Assembly: GCA_052115395.1 (NCBI GenBank)
Contig: JBFRGO010000003.1
Length of the DNA: 64,000 bases
Source: Noviluteimonas sp052115395
GTDB taxonomy: Bacteria; Pseudomonadota; Gammaproteobacteria; Xanthomonadales; Xanthomonadaceae
Reading direction: 5' to 3' (one strand)
Part shown: in pieces, positions 51,978 through 59,826 of the stretch
Layout: the number at the start of each line of letters is the position of its first letter
How positions within the stretch are numbered: position 1 is the first letter of the stretch
The notes under the pieces: generated by a model
What the model was told of the DNA's origin: nothing
The model's database searches: none
What the model saw: only the letters and a program-made list of their open reading frames with translations
Program-made: the position numbers and the translations under genes

Positions 51978-52838
51978 ATGAGCCCCACCGCGTGGGACCG
52001 TTTCCGCCCCTGGCGCCGCACCTTCGAGGTCGGCTTCTGGGTCGTGATGTATTGCCTCAACGCCGCCGCCAACAGCGCGGTGACCTGGCTCGACATCCAG
52101 CGGGCGCACCTGGACTTCCAGGCCTGGCAACCGGCGGTGTGGGAATGGTCGAGCGCGGTCGTGTGCCTGGCGCTGGTGCCGGCCGCGGCCAGGTTCACGC
52201 GCATCAATCCCGTGCGTTTCGACACCTGGCGGCGCGCGCTGCCGCTGCACTTGCTGGGGAGCGTGGCCTGGTCGATCGCCCACGTCGCGGCGATGGTCGC
52301 CATCCGCAAGGCCGTCTACGCGACGCAGGGCGAGCACTACGACTTCGGCCCGGTCCTGCGCGAATGGGGCTACGAATATCTGAAGGACGTCCGCAGCTAC
52401 GCGTCCCTGGTAGTGACGATGGAAGCGTGGCGCTGGTTCCTGCGCCGCTGGCAGGGCGAGGCGAGCGTGCTGTCGCAGCCCGACGACGCGCCCGCACCCA
52501 TGCTCGCCGAACGGCCGGAGCGTTTCCTCGTCCGCAAGCTCGGCAAGGAATTCCTGATCGCCGCCAATGATGTCGAAGCGCTGCAGGCTTCCGGCAACTA
52601 CGTGAACCTGCGCGTGCGCGGCCACGAATATCCGCTGCGCAGCACGATGGCGACGATCGAACAACAACTCGATCCGGCCCGCTTCGTGCGCGTGCACCGC
52701 AGCCACATGGTGAACCTGGATTGCATCGCGCAGATCGAGCCGCTGGAGACGGGCGATGCGCGCGTGGTCCTGCGCGACGGCACGATCGTGCCGTGCAGCC
52801 GCCGTTATCGCGACGCCCTGCGCCCGGCGAACGCCTAG
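51978..52838 (+). CDS. Membrane-anchored LytTR transcriptional regulator
   Basis: The 286-residue protein has four hydrophobic segments in the first 170 residues (FEVGFWVVMYCLNAAANSAV, WSSAVVCLALVPAAAR, LLGSVAWSIAHVAAMVAI and a shorter one). A linker follows, then a LytTR DNA-binding domain: DVEALQASGNYVNLRVRG, PARFVRVHRSHMVNLDCIAQ, VVLRDGTIVPCSRRYRDAL. Membrane LytTR regulators often work without a separate kinase, sometimes with an adjacent inhibitory membrane protein. None lies beside it here; the divergent neighbour is an acyltransferase. Its stop overlaps the convergent diguanylate cyclase gene by four bases. Confidence 0.9.
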   Translation: MSPTAWDRFRPWRRTFEVGFWVVMYCLNAAANSAVTWLDIQRAHLDFQAWQPAVWEWSSAVVCLALVPAAARFTRINPVRFDTWRRALPLHLLGSVAWSIAHVAAMVAIRKAVYATQGEHYDFGPVLREWGYEYLKDVRSYASLVVTMEAWRWFLRRWQGEASVLSQPDDAPAPMLAERPERFLVRKLGKEFLIAANDVEALQASGNYVNLRVRGHEYPLRSTMATIEQQLDPARFVRVHRSHMVNLDCIAQIEPLETGDARVVLRDGTIVPCSRRYRDALRPANA

Positions 52839-53983
52839 GCTTCGGAGACCTGCATGCGGTCGCGGCCCGCGGCCTTCGCCTCGTAGAGCGCGAGGTCCGC
52901 GCGGCGCATGTGCTGGCCCATGCTCTCGGCCGGGATGCGGTGCGCGACCCCTGCGCTGACGGTGACGCCCGTGTCGTGCGCCGCGTCCTGGAATTCGCGG
53001 CGCACGCGTTGCACGAACCCTTCGACCGATTCGGGCGCCTGGTCGATCAGCAGCACGACGAACTCCTCGCCGCCCAGGCGCGCGCACAGGCAACGCTCGC
53101 CCGCGCGTTCGCGCAGGATCTGGCCGAGTTGCTGGATGACGCGGTCGCCGGTGGCGTGGCCGAAGGTGTCGTTGACGCGCTTGAAGTGATCGATGTCGAG
53201 GAAGACCACGCTCGCGCGGCGCCCGCGCTTGATCGCATCGTCGTAGGCATCGCCGGCTTCGCGGTTCCAGCCGGCGCGATTGCGCAGGCCGGTGAGTTCG
53301 TCGGTGGTCGCCTGTTCGCGCAGCTTCTGGCGGATGCGGTAGGCGCCCACGGCGAAATCGGTGCGATAGCCGCCGAGCATGATGCCGAATCCGATTGAGA
53401 CGGCGAGCGTCAGCCAATACAGCGCCGCGCCCGCGGGCGGATTGCCGTGCAGGCCCACGCGCAACGCGGCGATCGCGAGCATGGCCCCGGAAATGGCCAG
53501 GATCGAAACGCGCCGCGCCATCAGCGCGAGCAGCGCGATCGGCATCAACTGGAACAGCCCTGTACGCCCGGCAAGGACGGTGCCGACGCCGGGCATCGGC
53601 ACCGACAGGAAGATCCCGACGAGCAACACGCTCAACACCGTGAGCAGCAGGCGCGGGCGCCAATCGTTGAGATGCCAGATCGCGATCGCGCAGGCCGCGG
53701 CCGTCAGCGCGACCAGTTCCACCGCCCACCACGGCCAGCCGATGTCCGGCGTGATGCCGGCGAATTCGAACATGCCGGTGAGCGCGAGGATCGTCGCGCC
53801 GCTGGCCACCACGCCGCTGACGATCGGGCGCGTGGATTGCACCTGCGCTTCGACAACCTTGTCGCGCTCGGCCTGCGTGAGCGCGCGCAGGGAGCGGCGC
53901 GTGAAAAAGCGGGCGACCGAAAGCGGCGGCGCATGGTGCACGTCGGGAAGGGGGTGGGAAGCGGCTTTCCGCGTCGTCTCCAT
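52835..53983 (-). CDS. Membrane diguanylate cyclase (GGDEF)
   Basis: The 382-residue protein has six or so membrane helices (residues about 50-205) followed by a GGDEF domain: ATTDELTGLRNRAGWNREAG, VVFLDIDHFKRVNDTFGHAT, and the active-site loop ARLGGEEFVVL (GGEEF at 304-308), so cyclic-di-GMP synthesis is likely. The residues before the loop (GERCLC) lack the RxxD inhibitory site, so product inhibition at the usual I-site is not expected. The signal sensed by the membrane part is unknown. No EAL domain. Confidence 0.9.
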   Translation of the reverse strand: METTRKAASHPLPDVHHAPPLSVARFFTRRSLRALTQAERDKVVEAQVQSTRPIVSGVVASGATILALTGMFEFAGITPDIGWPWWAVELVALTAAACAIAIWHLNDWRPRLLLTVLSVLLVGIFLSVPMPGVGTVLAGRTGLFQLMPIALLALMARRVSILAISGAMLAIAALRVGLHGNPPAGAALYWLTLAVSIGFGIMLGGYRTDFAVGAYRIRQKLREQATTDELTGLRNRAGWNREAGDAYDDAIKRGRRASVVFLDIDHFKRVNDTFGHATGDRVIQQLGQILRERAGERCLCARLGGEEFVVLLIDQAPESVEGFVQRVRREFQDAAHDTGVTVSAGVAHRIPAESMGQHMRRADLALYEAKAAGRDRMQVSEA

Positions 53984-54135
53984 ATCGAAAAACGTTAACC
54001 CACCGGCGAATGCTTGCGGTCAAGAACAAGTGAACGCGCCGTAGCCGATCTTCTGCAGGCACCGGCGGCGTTTCGTCTTGTCGCACGGGAGCGCGAAGGC
54101 GCGTGATGGAGCCTCCCGCAGATCACGGAGCGATC

Positions 54136-54771
54136 ATGGAACGACGCGTCTTCGCGTGGGTGTTGTGCCTGCTGTTGTCGTGCGTCGCGCTGCCGGCGTC
54201 GGCGCGCTTCGTGTCGGTCGATCCGGCGCCCGCCACCGGCTCGCGTTACGCCTATGCCGATGGCGACCCTGCCGCGCGCGTGGATCCCGACGGACGACAA
54301 TCCATCGCATGGGTGGCCGCGCATGGGCAGGCGCCGCCGCAAGGGCAGGCCGCGGCGATGGCGCGCGTGCATCGCGAAGGCCAGTTCGGCGGTTTGCGCC
54401 TGCTGGCCGGCCTGTTCGTCACGCAATTCCAGGACGGCCCCGGCGCCTTCGCCGCCAGCCCGGCCAACCTCATCCGTGGCATTCGCGCCGAGGCCCGCAT
54501 CCTTGCCGCGCTGGGCGAGGCGAAGAACACGCGGCCGGTGGTCACGCAACACGGCCGCACGATTCCCGATTTCGAGAACGCCACGCAGGTGGGCGAAATC
54601 AAGGATGCCAAGCGCGTGGCGATGTCCTCGCAACTGCGCGCGCAACTGGAGCACGCACAAGCCACCGGTCGCACGCATGTGGTCGTCACCGGCACGCGCA
54701 CGCATGTCACCGCGACCGTCGAAGACGCGAGCACCGTCATCCGGCGCGACGACCTGGGGCCGCAACCATGA
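54136..54771 (+). CDS. Minimal secreted RHS-tip toxin with PD-(D/E)xK nuclease (Tox-REase-7-like) domain
   Basis: The 211-residue protein has a Sec signal (residues 1-23, ending ASA). Immediately after it comes a shrunken RHS-core end: ARFVSVDPAPATGSRYAYAD then DPAARVDPDG (about residues 23-53), like the RHS-associated motif that normally precedes a toxin tip. The C-terminal domain (about 115-205) reads AEARILAALGEAKNT, RTIPDFENATQVGEIKDAK and SSQLRAQLEHAQATGRTH. E119, D145 and E154-x-K156 fit a restriction-endonuclease-fold toxin (Tox-REase-7 type). It lacks the 1000-residue RHS shell, so it is a stand-alone toxin or a displaced tip. The next gene overlaps by four bases. Confidence 0.82.
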   Translation: MERRVFAWVLCLLLSCVALPASARFVSVDPAPATGSRYAYADGDPAARVDPDGRQSIAWVAAHGQAPPQGQAAAMARVHREGQFGGLRLLAGLFVTQFQDGPGAFAASPANLIRGIRAEARILAALGEAKNTRPVVTQHGRTIPDFENATQVGEIKDAKRVAMSSQLRAQLEHAQATGRTHVVVTGTRTHVTATVEDASTVIRRDDLGPQP

Positions 54772-55175
54772 CACCCGAATGCGACCTGCTGCGCGACGAA
54801 CTGCTGGCCTTCGCCCGCACGATGCTCGACCGCTTCGGCGCGTTCCAGCCTTTCGGTGGTTACGTCGTGGCGCCCGATCGCCTGGTGCACGTCGGGTTCG
54901 GTCCGGCGATGCGCACGGACCCGCCGTGCCAGCACGCGCTGGCGAAGGAAGTGGCGGAGATCGATGCCGCCGCCGTGGCGCACGCCCTGGTGTTCGACAT
55001 CCACCTGCACGTGCCGCGCGAGGGCATGGACAGCGCGATCCGATTGCACCTCTCGCACGTCGGTGGGCGCTGCATGGACCTGTTCATTCCGTATCGCGCG
55101 CGGAAGGCCACGCCGACGCTTTACGGCACGCCCTTCGTGCTCCAAGGCACGTCGATCGGTTTTCCGCGGCGGTGA
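54768..55175 (+). CDS. Probable immunity protein for the RHS-tip nuclease
   Basis: The 135-residue protein has no signal or membrane segment and I do not recognise a family. It has an alpha/beta appearance: CDLLRDELLAFARTMLDRFG, then YVVAPDRLVHVGFGPAMR, HALVFDIHLHVPREGMD and a final beta stretch. Assignment rests on context: ATGA overlap with the toxin gene and a cytoplasmic, small product, the usual form of polymorphic-toxin immunity genes. Beyond it the strand switches to the reductase gene. Confidence 0.65.
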   Translation: MTPECDLLRDELLAFARTMLDRFGAFQPFGGYVVAPDRLVHVGFGPAMRTDPPCQHALAKEVAEIDAAAVAHALVFDIHLHVPREGMDSAIRLHLSHVGGRCMDLFIPYRARKATPTLYGTPFVLQGTSIGFPRR

Positions 55176-55196
55176 GGCGCGGTCGTGGGGAACGCG

Positions 55197-56006
55197 CTAC
55201 TTCTCGACGAACGCGCGCTCGAACACGAACTCGCCGGGCACGCCGATGCGTGGCGCGGCGCTGAACCCGCGGCCATCGAAGAGCGCGCGGAAGTCGGCCA
55301 GCATCTGCGGGCTGCCGCAGACCATCGCGCGGTCGTGCGCCGGGTCCAGCGGCGCAAGGCCGAGGTGCTCCATCATCCGGCCGCTGGCCATCAGATCGGT
55401 CAGGCGCCCGCGTTGGTCCTTGCCGTCGACGGCGAAGGGCTCGCGCGATACCGCCGGGTAATACAGCAATTGCGCGCGCACCTGGTCGCCCAGGAATTCG
55501 TGTTGCGGCAATTCGTTGACGATGTAGTCGCGATACGCCAGGTCGGCGGCGTTGCGCACGCCATGGCAGAGGATCACGCGCTCGAAGCGCTCGTACGTCG
55601 CCGGGTCCTTGATCACCGCCAGCCACGGCGCAAAGCCCGTGCCGGTGCCGAGCAGGTACAGGTTGCGGCCCGGGTGCAGGTCGTGGATCAACAGCGTACC
55701 CGTGGGCTTGCGGCCGATCAGCACCGTGTCGCCGGGGCGGATGTGCTGCAGGCGCGAGGTGAGCGGGCCGTCGGCCACCTTGATGCTGAAGAACTCCAGT
55801 TGCTCTTCCCAGTTCGCGCTGGCGATCGAATACGCGCGCAGCAGCGGGCGGGTGGCGCCGTCGGCTTGTTCCACCGGCAAGCCGATCATGACGAACTGGC
55901 CGTTCTCGAACCGGAAGCCGTCGTCGCGCGTGGTGGTGAAACTGAAATAGGCGTCCGTCCAGTGACGGACATCGAGCACGGTTTCGGTGCCGAAGGGGGA
56001 GGACAT
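55197..56006 (-). CDS. fpr: Ferredoxin/flavodoxin-NADP(+) reductase
   Basis: The 269-residue FAD enzyme moves electrons between NADPH and ferredoxin or flavodoxin. Visible are the FAD site RAYSIASANWEEQLEFFSIK (the RxYS block), the loop GPLTSRLQHIRPGDTVLIGR, the NADP site LLGTGTGFAPWLAVIKDP and MVCGSPQMLADFR near the C-terminus. It ends in FVEK, like bacterial Fpr subclass enzymes. It lies downstream of ubiB on the same strand, separated by the heptamer repeat region, so a shared transcript is possible. Confidence 0.92.
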   Translation of the reverse strand: MSSPFGTETVLDVRHWTDAYFSFTTTRDDGFRFENGQFVMIGLPVEQADGATRPLLRAYSIASANWEEQLEFFSIKVADGPLTSRLQHIRPGDTVLIGRKPTGTLLIHDLHPGRNLYLLGTGTGFAPWLAVIKDPATYERFERVILCHGVRNAADLAYRDYIVNELPQHEFLGDQVRAQLLYYPAVSREPFAVDGKDQRGRLTDLMASGRMMEHLGLAPLDPAHDRAMVCGSPQMLADFRALFDGRGFSAAPRIGVPGEFVFERAFVEK

Positions 56007-56046
56007 TTGCTGGGGGGCGGGTGAAGCGTGGGGGTGTGAATTCTAA

Positions 56047-56095
56047 GGGAATGGGGAATGGGGAATGGGGAATGGGGAATGGGGAATAGGGAATA
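56047..56095 (+). repeat. Heptamer tandem array GGGAATG x7
   Basis: Seven perfect-length 7-base units: five GGGAATG then two GGGAATA. Together with an inverted set at 56144-56170 it fills the 167 bp between ubiB and the reductase gene. The regular GGG/GGGG tracts also match a four-tract G-quadruplex pattern. Confidence 0.93.
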
Positions 56096-56143
56096 GTTGA
56101 TTCGCCGCAGGTCGCCATCGCCTCAAATCGCCCCGGTCCAACG

Positions 56144-56170
56144 ATTCCCCATTCCCTATTCCCCATTCCC
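56144..56170 (-). repeat. Inverted copies of the heptamer
   Basis: About four units of the reverse-complement word (CATTCCC, TATTCCC) lie four bases past the ubiB stop codon. They could pair with the array at 56047-56095 across a roughly 48-base loop, making a large hairpin in the ubiB transcript. Confidence 0.88.
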
Positions 56171-56173
56171 GCT

Positions 56174-57859
56174 TCACCGCGTCCCCCTTTCCTCCTTCGG
56201 CCGTGCCTTGTGGTCGCGACGGAACGAGCTCCAGACCAGCAGCAGCCCGAGCACCGTCCCCAGCAGGAACAACACCAGCGCCAGCGCCGGGTAGCCGAAC
56301 AGGCGCGCCCCCGCCGTGTCCACGCGCATCAGCATCGCCGAAGCCAGGATCAGCGCGGCGGTGATCACGCCGGCGGTGATGCGGTTGGCGATCTTCTGCA
56401 GGTTTTCCATCAGCTGCGAGTCGTCCAGGCCGCCCAGGTGCACGATCAGCCGGTTCTCGGAGATCAGCGACAGGATGTCGGAGATCTTGCGCGGCGATTC
56501 GCGCAACAACGATTGCATCTCCAGCACTTCGCCGGCGATGTTGGCCGGCGAGAAGGACTGCCGCATCCGCTCTCGCATCACGTGCTGGATGTGGTCTTCG
56601 GTGATCCGCTTCACGTCCAGGTTGGGCTGCAGCGCGAAGGCCACCTGTTCCAGGTTCAGCAGCGTCTTGCCCAGCAGGCTCAGCTCCGGCGGCGTGCGCA
56701 GGTTGCAGGCCGTGGAGATGCGCACCAGTTCGATGACCAGCCGCCCTTCGGACATCGACTGCGAACCGGCGTGCGCGGCGTAACGCGCGACGAGTTGGCC
56801 GATTTCGCGCTGGAAGCGTTCGTGTTCGAAGTCCTCCAGCCGCGTGCCCATCGCGATGGCTTCGCTCGCCACTTCCTCGCCGCGCCCGTCGACCGCGCCG
56901 AACAACAGCTTGAGCAAACGCTCGCGCTGCTTGGGCGGCACGTGCGCGATCATGCCCAGGTCGAACAGGCCCAGGCGCCCGTCGTCGGTCACCAGCATGT
57001 TGCCGGCGTGCGGGTCGGCGTGGATTTCGCCATGCACGAACATCTGGTCGAGGTAACCCTGCATGAGCGCCTTGCCCAGCAGGCCCATGTCCTGTTCGGT
57101 GCGCCGCACGCCGGAAATCGCGGTCACCTTGACACCGCGCACCAGGTCCATGGTCAGCACGCGCACCGAGCACAGGTCGCGCACCGGCTGCGGGACGAAC
57201 AACTCGGGATAGTCCTGGAAGTGCTCGGAGAAGCGTTCGAGGTTGTCGGCTTCGACGCGGTAATCCAGTTCGGCGAACAAGGCCTTGCGGAATTCGTGGA
57301 CCCAGTCGGCGAAGCGCAGGCGCCGTCCGATGTCGGTGATGCGGTCGGCCTTGTCGGCGAAGGAGGCGATGGTGTCCAGGTCCATGCGTACCTGTTCGGC
57401 GACGAAGGGCCGCTGGATCTTCACCGCGACCTCGCGCCCGTCGCGCAACACCGCGCGGTGCACCTGCGCGAGCGATGCGCTGCCGATCGGCGTTTCGTCG
57501 ACCGATGCGAACACCTTGTTCATGCGCACGCCGATCTCGCTCTCGAACACCGCGCGCACGATTTCGAAAGGCACCGGCGAGACTTCGTCCTGCATGCGTT
57601 GCAGCGCGGTGATGTAGGCGGGCGGCACCATGTCCGGCCGCGTCGACAGCGCCTGGCCGATCTTGATGAAGGTCGGGCCGAGGGCTTCGAGGTCGTCGAC
57701 GAATTGTTCGGCGTTGCCTTCGCCCGGTTCCAGCGTATCGATGCTGGCCGCCGCGCTGTCGAGGTCGATGCCGGTAAAGACGCCGGCGCCGCGGTATTTC
57801 AGCAGGAAGGCGATGATCTGCGCGCTGCGGGCCAGGCTCACGGGGGTATGTCCATTCAT
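56174..57859 (-). CDS. ubiB: UbiB/ABC1 kinase-like protein of ubiquinone biosynthesis
   Basis: The 561-residue protein has the UbiB N-terminal KxGQ-type motif in LGPTFIKIGQALSTRPDMVP (about residues 60-79), the Ala-rich loop IGSASLAQVHRAVLRDGREV, VAVKIQRP with the ATP-binding Lys, HGEIHADPHAGNMLVTDDGR and LFDLGMIAH with the metal Asp. Two hydrophobic helices at the C-terminus anchor it to the membrane (VITAALILASAMLM, ALALVLFLLGTVLGLLLVW). It supports coenzyme Q synthesis or transport. Full length. Confidence 0.92.
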   Translation of the reverse strand: MNGHTPVSLARSAQIIAFLLKYRGAGVFTGIDLDSAAASIDTLEPGEGNAEQFVDDLEALGPTFIKIGQALSTRPDMVPPAYITALQRMQDEVSPVPFEIVRAVFESEIGVRMNKVFASVDETPIGSASLAQVHRAVLRDGREVAVKIQRPFVAEQVRMDLDTIASFADKADRITDIGRRLRFADWVHEFRKALFAELDYRVEADNLERFSEHFQDYPELFVPQPVRDLCSVRVLTMDLVRGVKVTAISGVRRTEQDMGLLGKALMQGYLDQMFVHGEIHADPHAGNMLVTDDGRLGLFDLGMIAHVPPKQRERLLKLLFGAVDGRGEEVASEAIAMGTRLEDFEHERFQREIGQLVARYAAHAGSQSMSEGRLVIELVRISTACNLRTPPELSLLGKTLLNLEQVAFALQPNLDVKRITEDHIQHVMRERMRQSFSPANIAGEVLEMQSLLRESPRKISDILSLISENRLIVHLGGLDDSQLMENLQKIANRITAGVITAALILASAMLMRVDTAGARLFGYPALALVLFLLGTVLGLLLVWSSFRRDHKARPKEERGTR

Positions 57860-57934
57860 GTGGACCAGCCTAGTCGCGGGGGCGTCAACGGGGTTTCACC
57901 GTGCGTGGGGCAGGCGAGCCGCTAGCATTCGGGG

Positions 57935-58471
57935 ATGCGCACCTTGTGGACCATCGGGCATTCGACGCGCGAGTGGGCGGTGTTCGTCGGGATGCTCGAT
58001 GCGGCGGGGATTCGCACGTTGGTCGATGTGCGGCGGTTCGCGGGGTCGCGGCGGAATCCGCAGTTCTCCGGGGAGACGATGGCCCGGACGCTGCCGCAGG
58101 CGGGCATCGCTTACGTGCCGATGGTCGATCTCGGCGGGCGGCGCACGCCGGCGGAGGATTCGCCGAATACGCGGTGGCGGAATGCGAGTTTCCGCGGGTA
58201 TGCCGATTACATGGAGACGCTCGGGTATCGGGATGCGCGTGTTGCGTTGGCCAGGCTTGCGGGTGCGTCACCGACTGCGGTGATGTGTGCGGAGGCGATG
58301 TGGTGGCAGTGCCATCGTGGGTTGATTTCGGATGACTTCAAGGCCGATGGGTGGGAGGTGGTTCACCTTTTGTCGCCTGGGCGCAGTGAGGAGCATCCGT
58401 ATACGGGGGCGGCGTTGATCGTCGATGGTCGGTTGAGTTATGCCGAGCCTGCGAACGGTTCGCTTTTTTGA
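57935..58471 (+). CDS. DUF488 family protein
   Basis: The 178-residue protein has the DUF488 pattern: WTIGHSTREWAVFVGMLDAA, TLVDVRRFAGSRRNPQFSG, YVPMVDLGGRR, FRGYADYMET and a final CAEAMWWQCHRGLISD with two Cys and His that could hold a metal or act as a nucleophile. Function is unknown. It is the last intact gene before the repeat patch; its GC content and codon use slope downward toward its 3' end. Confidence 0.88.
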   Translation: MRTLWTIGHSTREWAVFVGMLDAAGIRTLVDVRRFAGSRRNPQFSGETMARTLPQAGIAYVPMVDLGGRRTPAEDSPNTRWRNASFRGYADYMETLGYRDARVALARLAGASPTAVMCAEAMWWQCHRGLISDDFKADGWEVVHLLSPGRSEEHPYTGAALIVDGRLSYAEPANGSLF

Positions 58472-58479
58472 AGGTCTGT

Positions 58480-58664
58480 CGGTGAAGCCCGCTCGAAACC
58501 GATTGGCGCGCCGCCCGAACGTGTGAAGTTCCAAATTTTTTTGGGAAAAGAATTTGAAACTCCCCACGCTGGGGCATCACCATTCGGGTCGCTTCGATCC
58601 TTGGGTTTCGCTCGGGCATTGATTGGGGGCTGCAAAGCAAGCTTTGCAGACAGCCGATCGTTCA
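58480..58664 (+). repeat. Dispersed repeat, copy 1 (left arm of a large inverted repeat)
   Basis: A 185 bp element beginning near CGGTGAAGCCCGCTC and ending at GATCGTTC. It contains the small palindromes CCCCA-CGC-TGGGG and CTGCAAAGC-AA-GCTTTGCAG and runs of A and T. The same element recurs inverted at 58847-59032 with roughly nine in ten bases shared by eye. In several copies one frame reads the peptide word RSDPxGDxPAWGVS, but start codons and lengths are not conserved. Confidence 0.9.
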
Positions 58665-58846
58665 AGCGCGGGTGTCCTGCTTGACGTTCTCACTTACCAA
58701 GAACGTAACTGCCTCATCATTGGTCAGGCGTCTCGCAGTGGGCAGTCGACTTCAGGAGGGCCTCATTGGGGCGGCTTCTCCTGGGCAGCGGCACTTGAAA
58801 TAGCCAGCAGCCACAATACTGAAGCTGACGTCGCACGCTCTCCCGA
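58665..58846. other. Spacer between inverted repeat arms
   Basis: This 182 bp holds no credible gene. It contains scattered short words and is less GC-rich than the flanks. A 96-codon frame (58623-58913) crosses it but uses repeat sequence at both ends. No transposase remnant or target duplication was recognised. Confidence 0.5.
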
Positions 58847-59032
58847 AAACGATCAGCTCCCTGCAAAGCATGCTTTGCAGCCCCCAGAAAATGCCCGAGC
58901 GAAAGCGCACTGATCGAAGCGACCCGCAAGGTGATACCCCAGCGTGGGGAGTTTCAAATTTTTTTCCCAAAAAAATTTGGAACTTCACACGTTCGGGCGG
59001 CGCGCCAATCGGTTTGGAGCGGGCTCTACCGG
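58847..59032 (-). repeat. Dispersed repeat, copy 2 (right arm, inverted)
   Basis: The 186 bp reverse complement of copy 1, with about eighteen differences by eye. It includes the same A/T-run segment, the CCCCA-GCG-TGGGG hairpin and CTGCAAAGC-AT-GCTTTGCAG. With copy 1 it gives a 553 bp palindromic unit. Confidence 0.9.
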
Positions 59033-59047
59033 CGCAACTCAGCCGGA

Positions 59048-59081
59048 CCCTCTCCCCAACCCCCCTCCTGGCGGGAGAGGG
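59048..59081. repeat. GC-rich dispersed hairpin element
   Basis: CCCTCTCCC (59048-59056) pairs with GGGAGAGGG (59073-59081) over a C-rich loop. Read on the minus strand it gives PLPPGGGLGRGSG, the translation typical of an intergenic palindrome common in this bacterial family. It marks the truncated end of the adjacent efflux pseudogene. Confidence 0.75.
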
Positions 59082-59730
59082 GCCTCCTGCGCCTGCAACT
59101 GCACCCGCTCGGCATCGAGCACCTCGAACAAATCGACTGCACCGGCCTCATAACGCACGCGAGCAAGACGCGCCGCATTCGCACTGTCCAGCGCAGCCTG
59201 CTCACGATGCCCATCCTCGACGCGCGCCCGATTCTGGCGAATCAACGCATTTTCCGTGTCCTCCAGCGCAAGCAACACCGTCTGCCGATAACGTGCGAGC
59301 TCACCTTCGGCATTCGCATCCGCCGCGGCAATGCGCGCACGCACGCGGCCGACATCGAGGAACGACCAATCGATGCCGAGCGCGACCACGCGCGTCTCGC
59401 TGTCGCGCTCGAACAGATTCCCGGCATCCACCGACTGACTACCGATCAACCCGCCGAGCGTAAAGCGCGGAAACAGATCCGCAGTCGCCACACCGATGCG
59501 CGCCGTCGACGCATGCAGCCGTTCTTCCGCGGCAGCGACGTCGGGACGCCGCCGCACGATGTCACCCGGCGTCCCCGCGTCGATCTGCTCCGGCAAAGCG
59601 GGCAGGGGCGCGGGCTGATCGAGCTGCGCGATCAAGGCCTCCGGCACGCGGCCGGTGAGCACCGCGATGCGATGTTCGGCGAATGCGACCTGTGCTTCGA
59701 GTTGCGGAACGATCGCGAGTTGGCGCGCCG
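59082..59730 (-). pseudogene. Truncated RND-efflux outer membrane factor (NodT family)
   Basis: On the minus strand an open segment of about 216 codons encodes the middle of a TolC/NodT-like channel: LEAQVAFAEHRIAVLTGRVP, GDIVRRRPDVAAAEERLHAS, TARIGVATADLFPRFTLGG and GELARYRQTVLLALEDTEN. The first third and the last part of a normal protein of about 460-500 residues are missing. The 5' end breaks into repeat copy 3 and the 3' end into the GC hairpin element. No start codon belongs to it and no partner pump genes are nearby, so it is a decayed remnant. Confidence 0.85.
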
Positions 59731-59826
59731 CTGGGGCATCACCTTGCGGGTCGCTTCGATCAGGGGCACTCGCTGAGGAAATCCTTGATGGCTGCAAAGC
59801 AAGCTTTGCAGATAGCCGATCGTTCT
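59731..59826 (+). repeat. Dispersed repeat, copy 3 (partial)
   Basis: About 96 bp matching the last half of copy 1, in the same orientation: CTGGGGCATCACC, GGGTCGCTTCGATC, then CTGCAAAGC-AA-GCTTTGCAG and CCGATCGTTC. Its left edge coincides with the broken end of the efflux pseudogene. Confidence 0.85.

Noticed and set aside
51958..51981. Seven-codon leader frame overlapping the LytTR start (ATGA)
   Set aside because: Too short to tell from chance; no ribosome-binding site better than that of the main gene.
51804..54086. N-terminal extension of the acyltransferase frame up to 54086
   Set aside because: Family homology begins at the ATG at 51803; the rest is antisense to the LytTR gene and out of frame with the cyclase gene.
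53995..54774. Minus-strand frame of 259 codons opposite the RHS-tip toxin gene
   Set aside because: Shadow composition and no domain; the plus strand has a signal peptide and nuclease motif.
56047..56170. Heptamer array considered as a CRISPR array
   Set aside because: Units are 7 bases with no spacers, and no cas gene is present.
58665..58846. Search for a transposase remnant or target duplications around the inverted repeats
   Set aside because: No frame resembles a transposase and no convincing short direct repeats flank the unit by eye.
58438..58988. Short frames within the repeats encoding RSDPxGDxPAWGVS-like peptides
   Set aside because: The same words occur because the DNA repeat is copied. 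Starts and lengths differ between copies and A/T runs interrupt any plausible protein.
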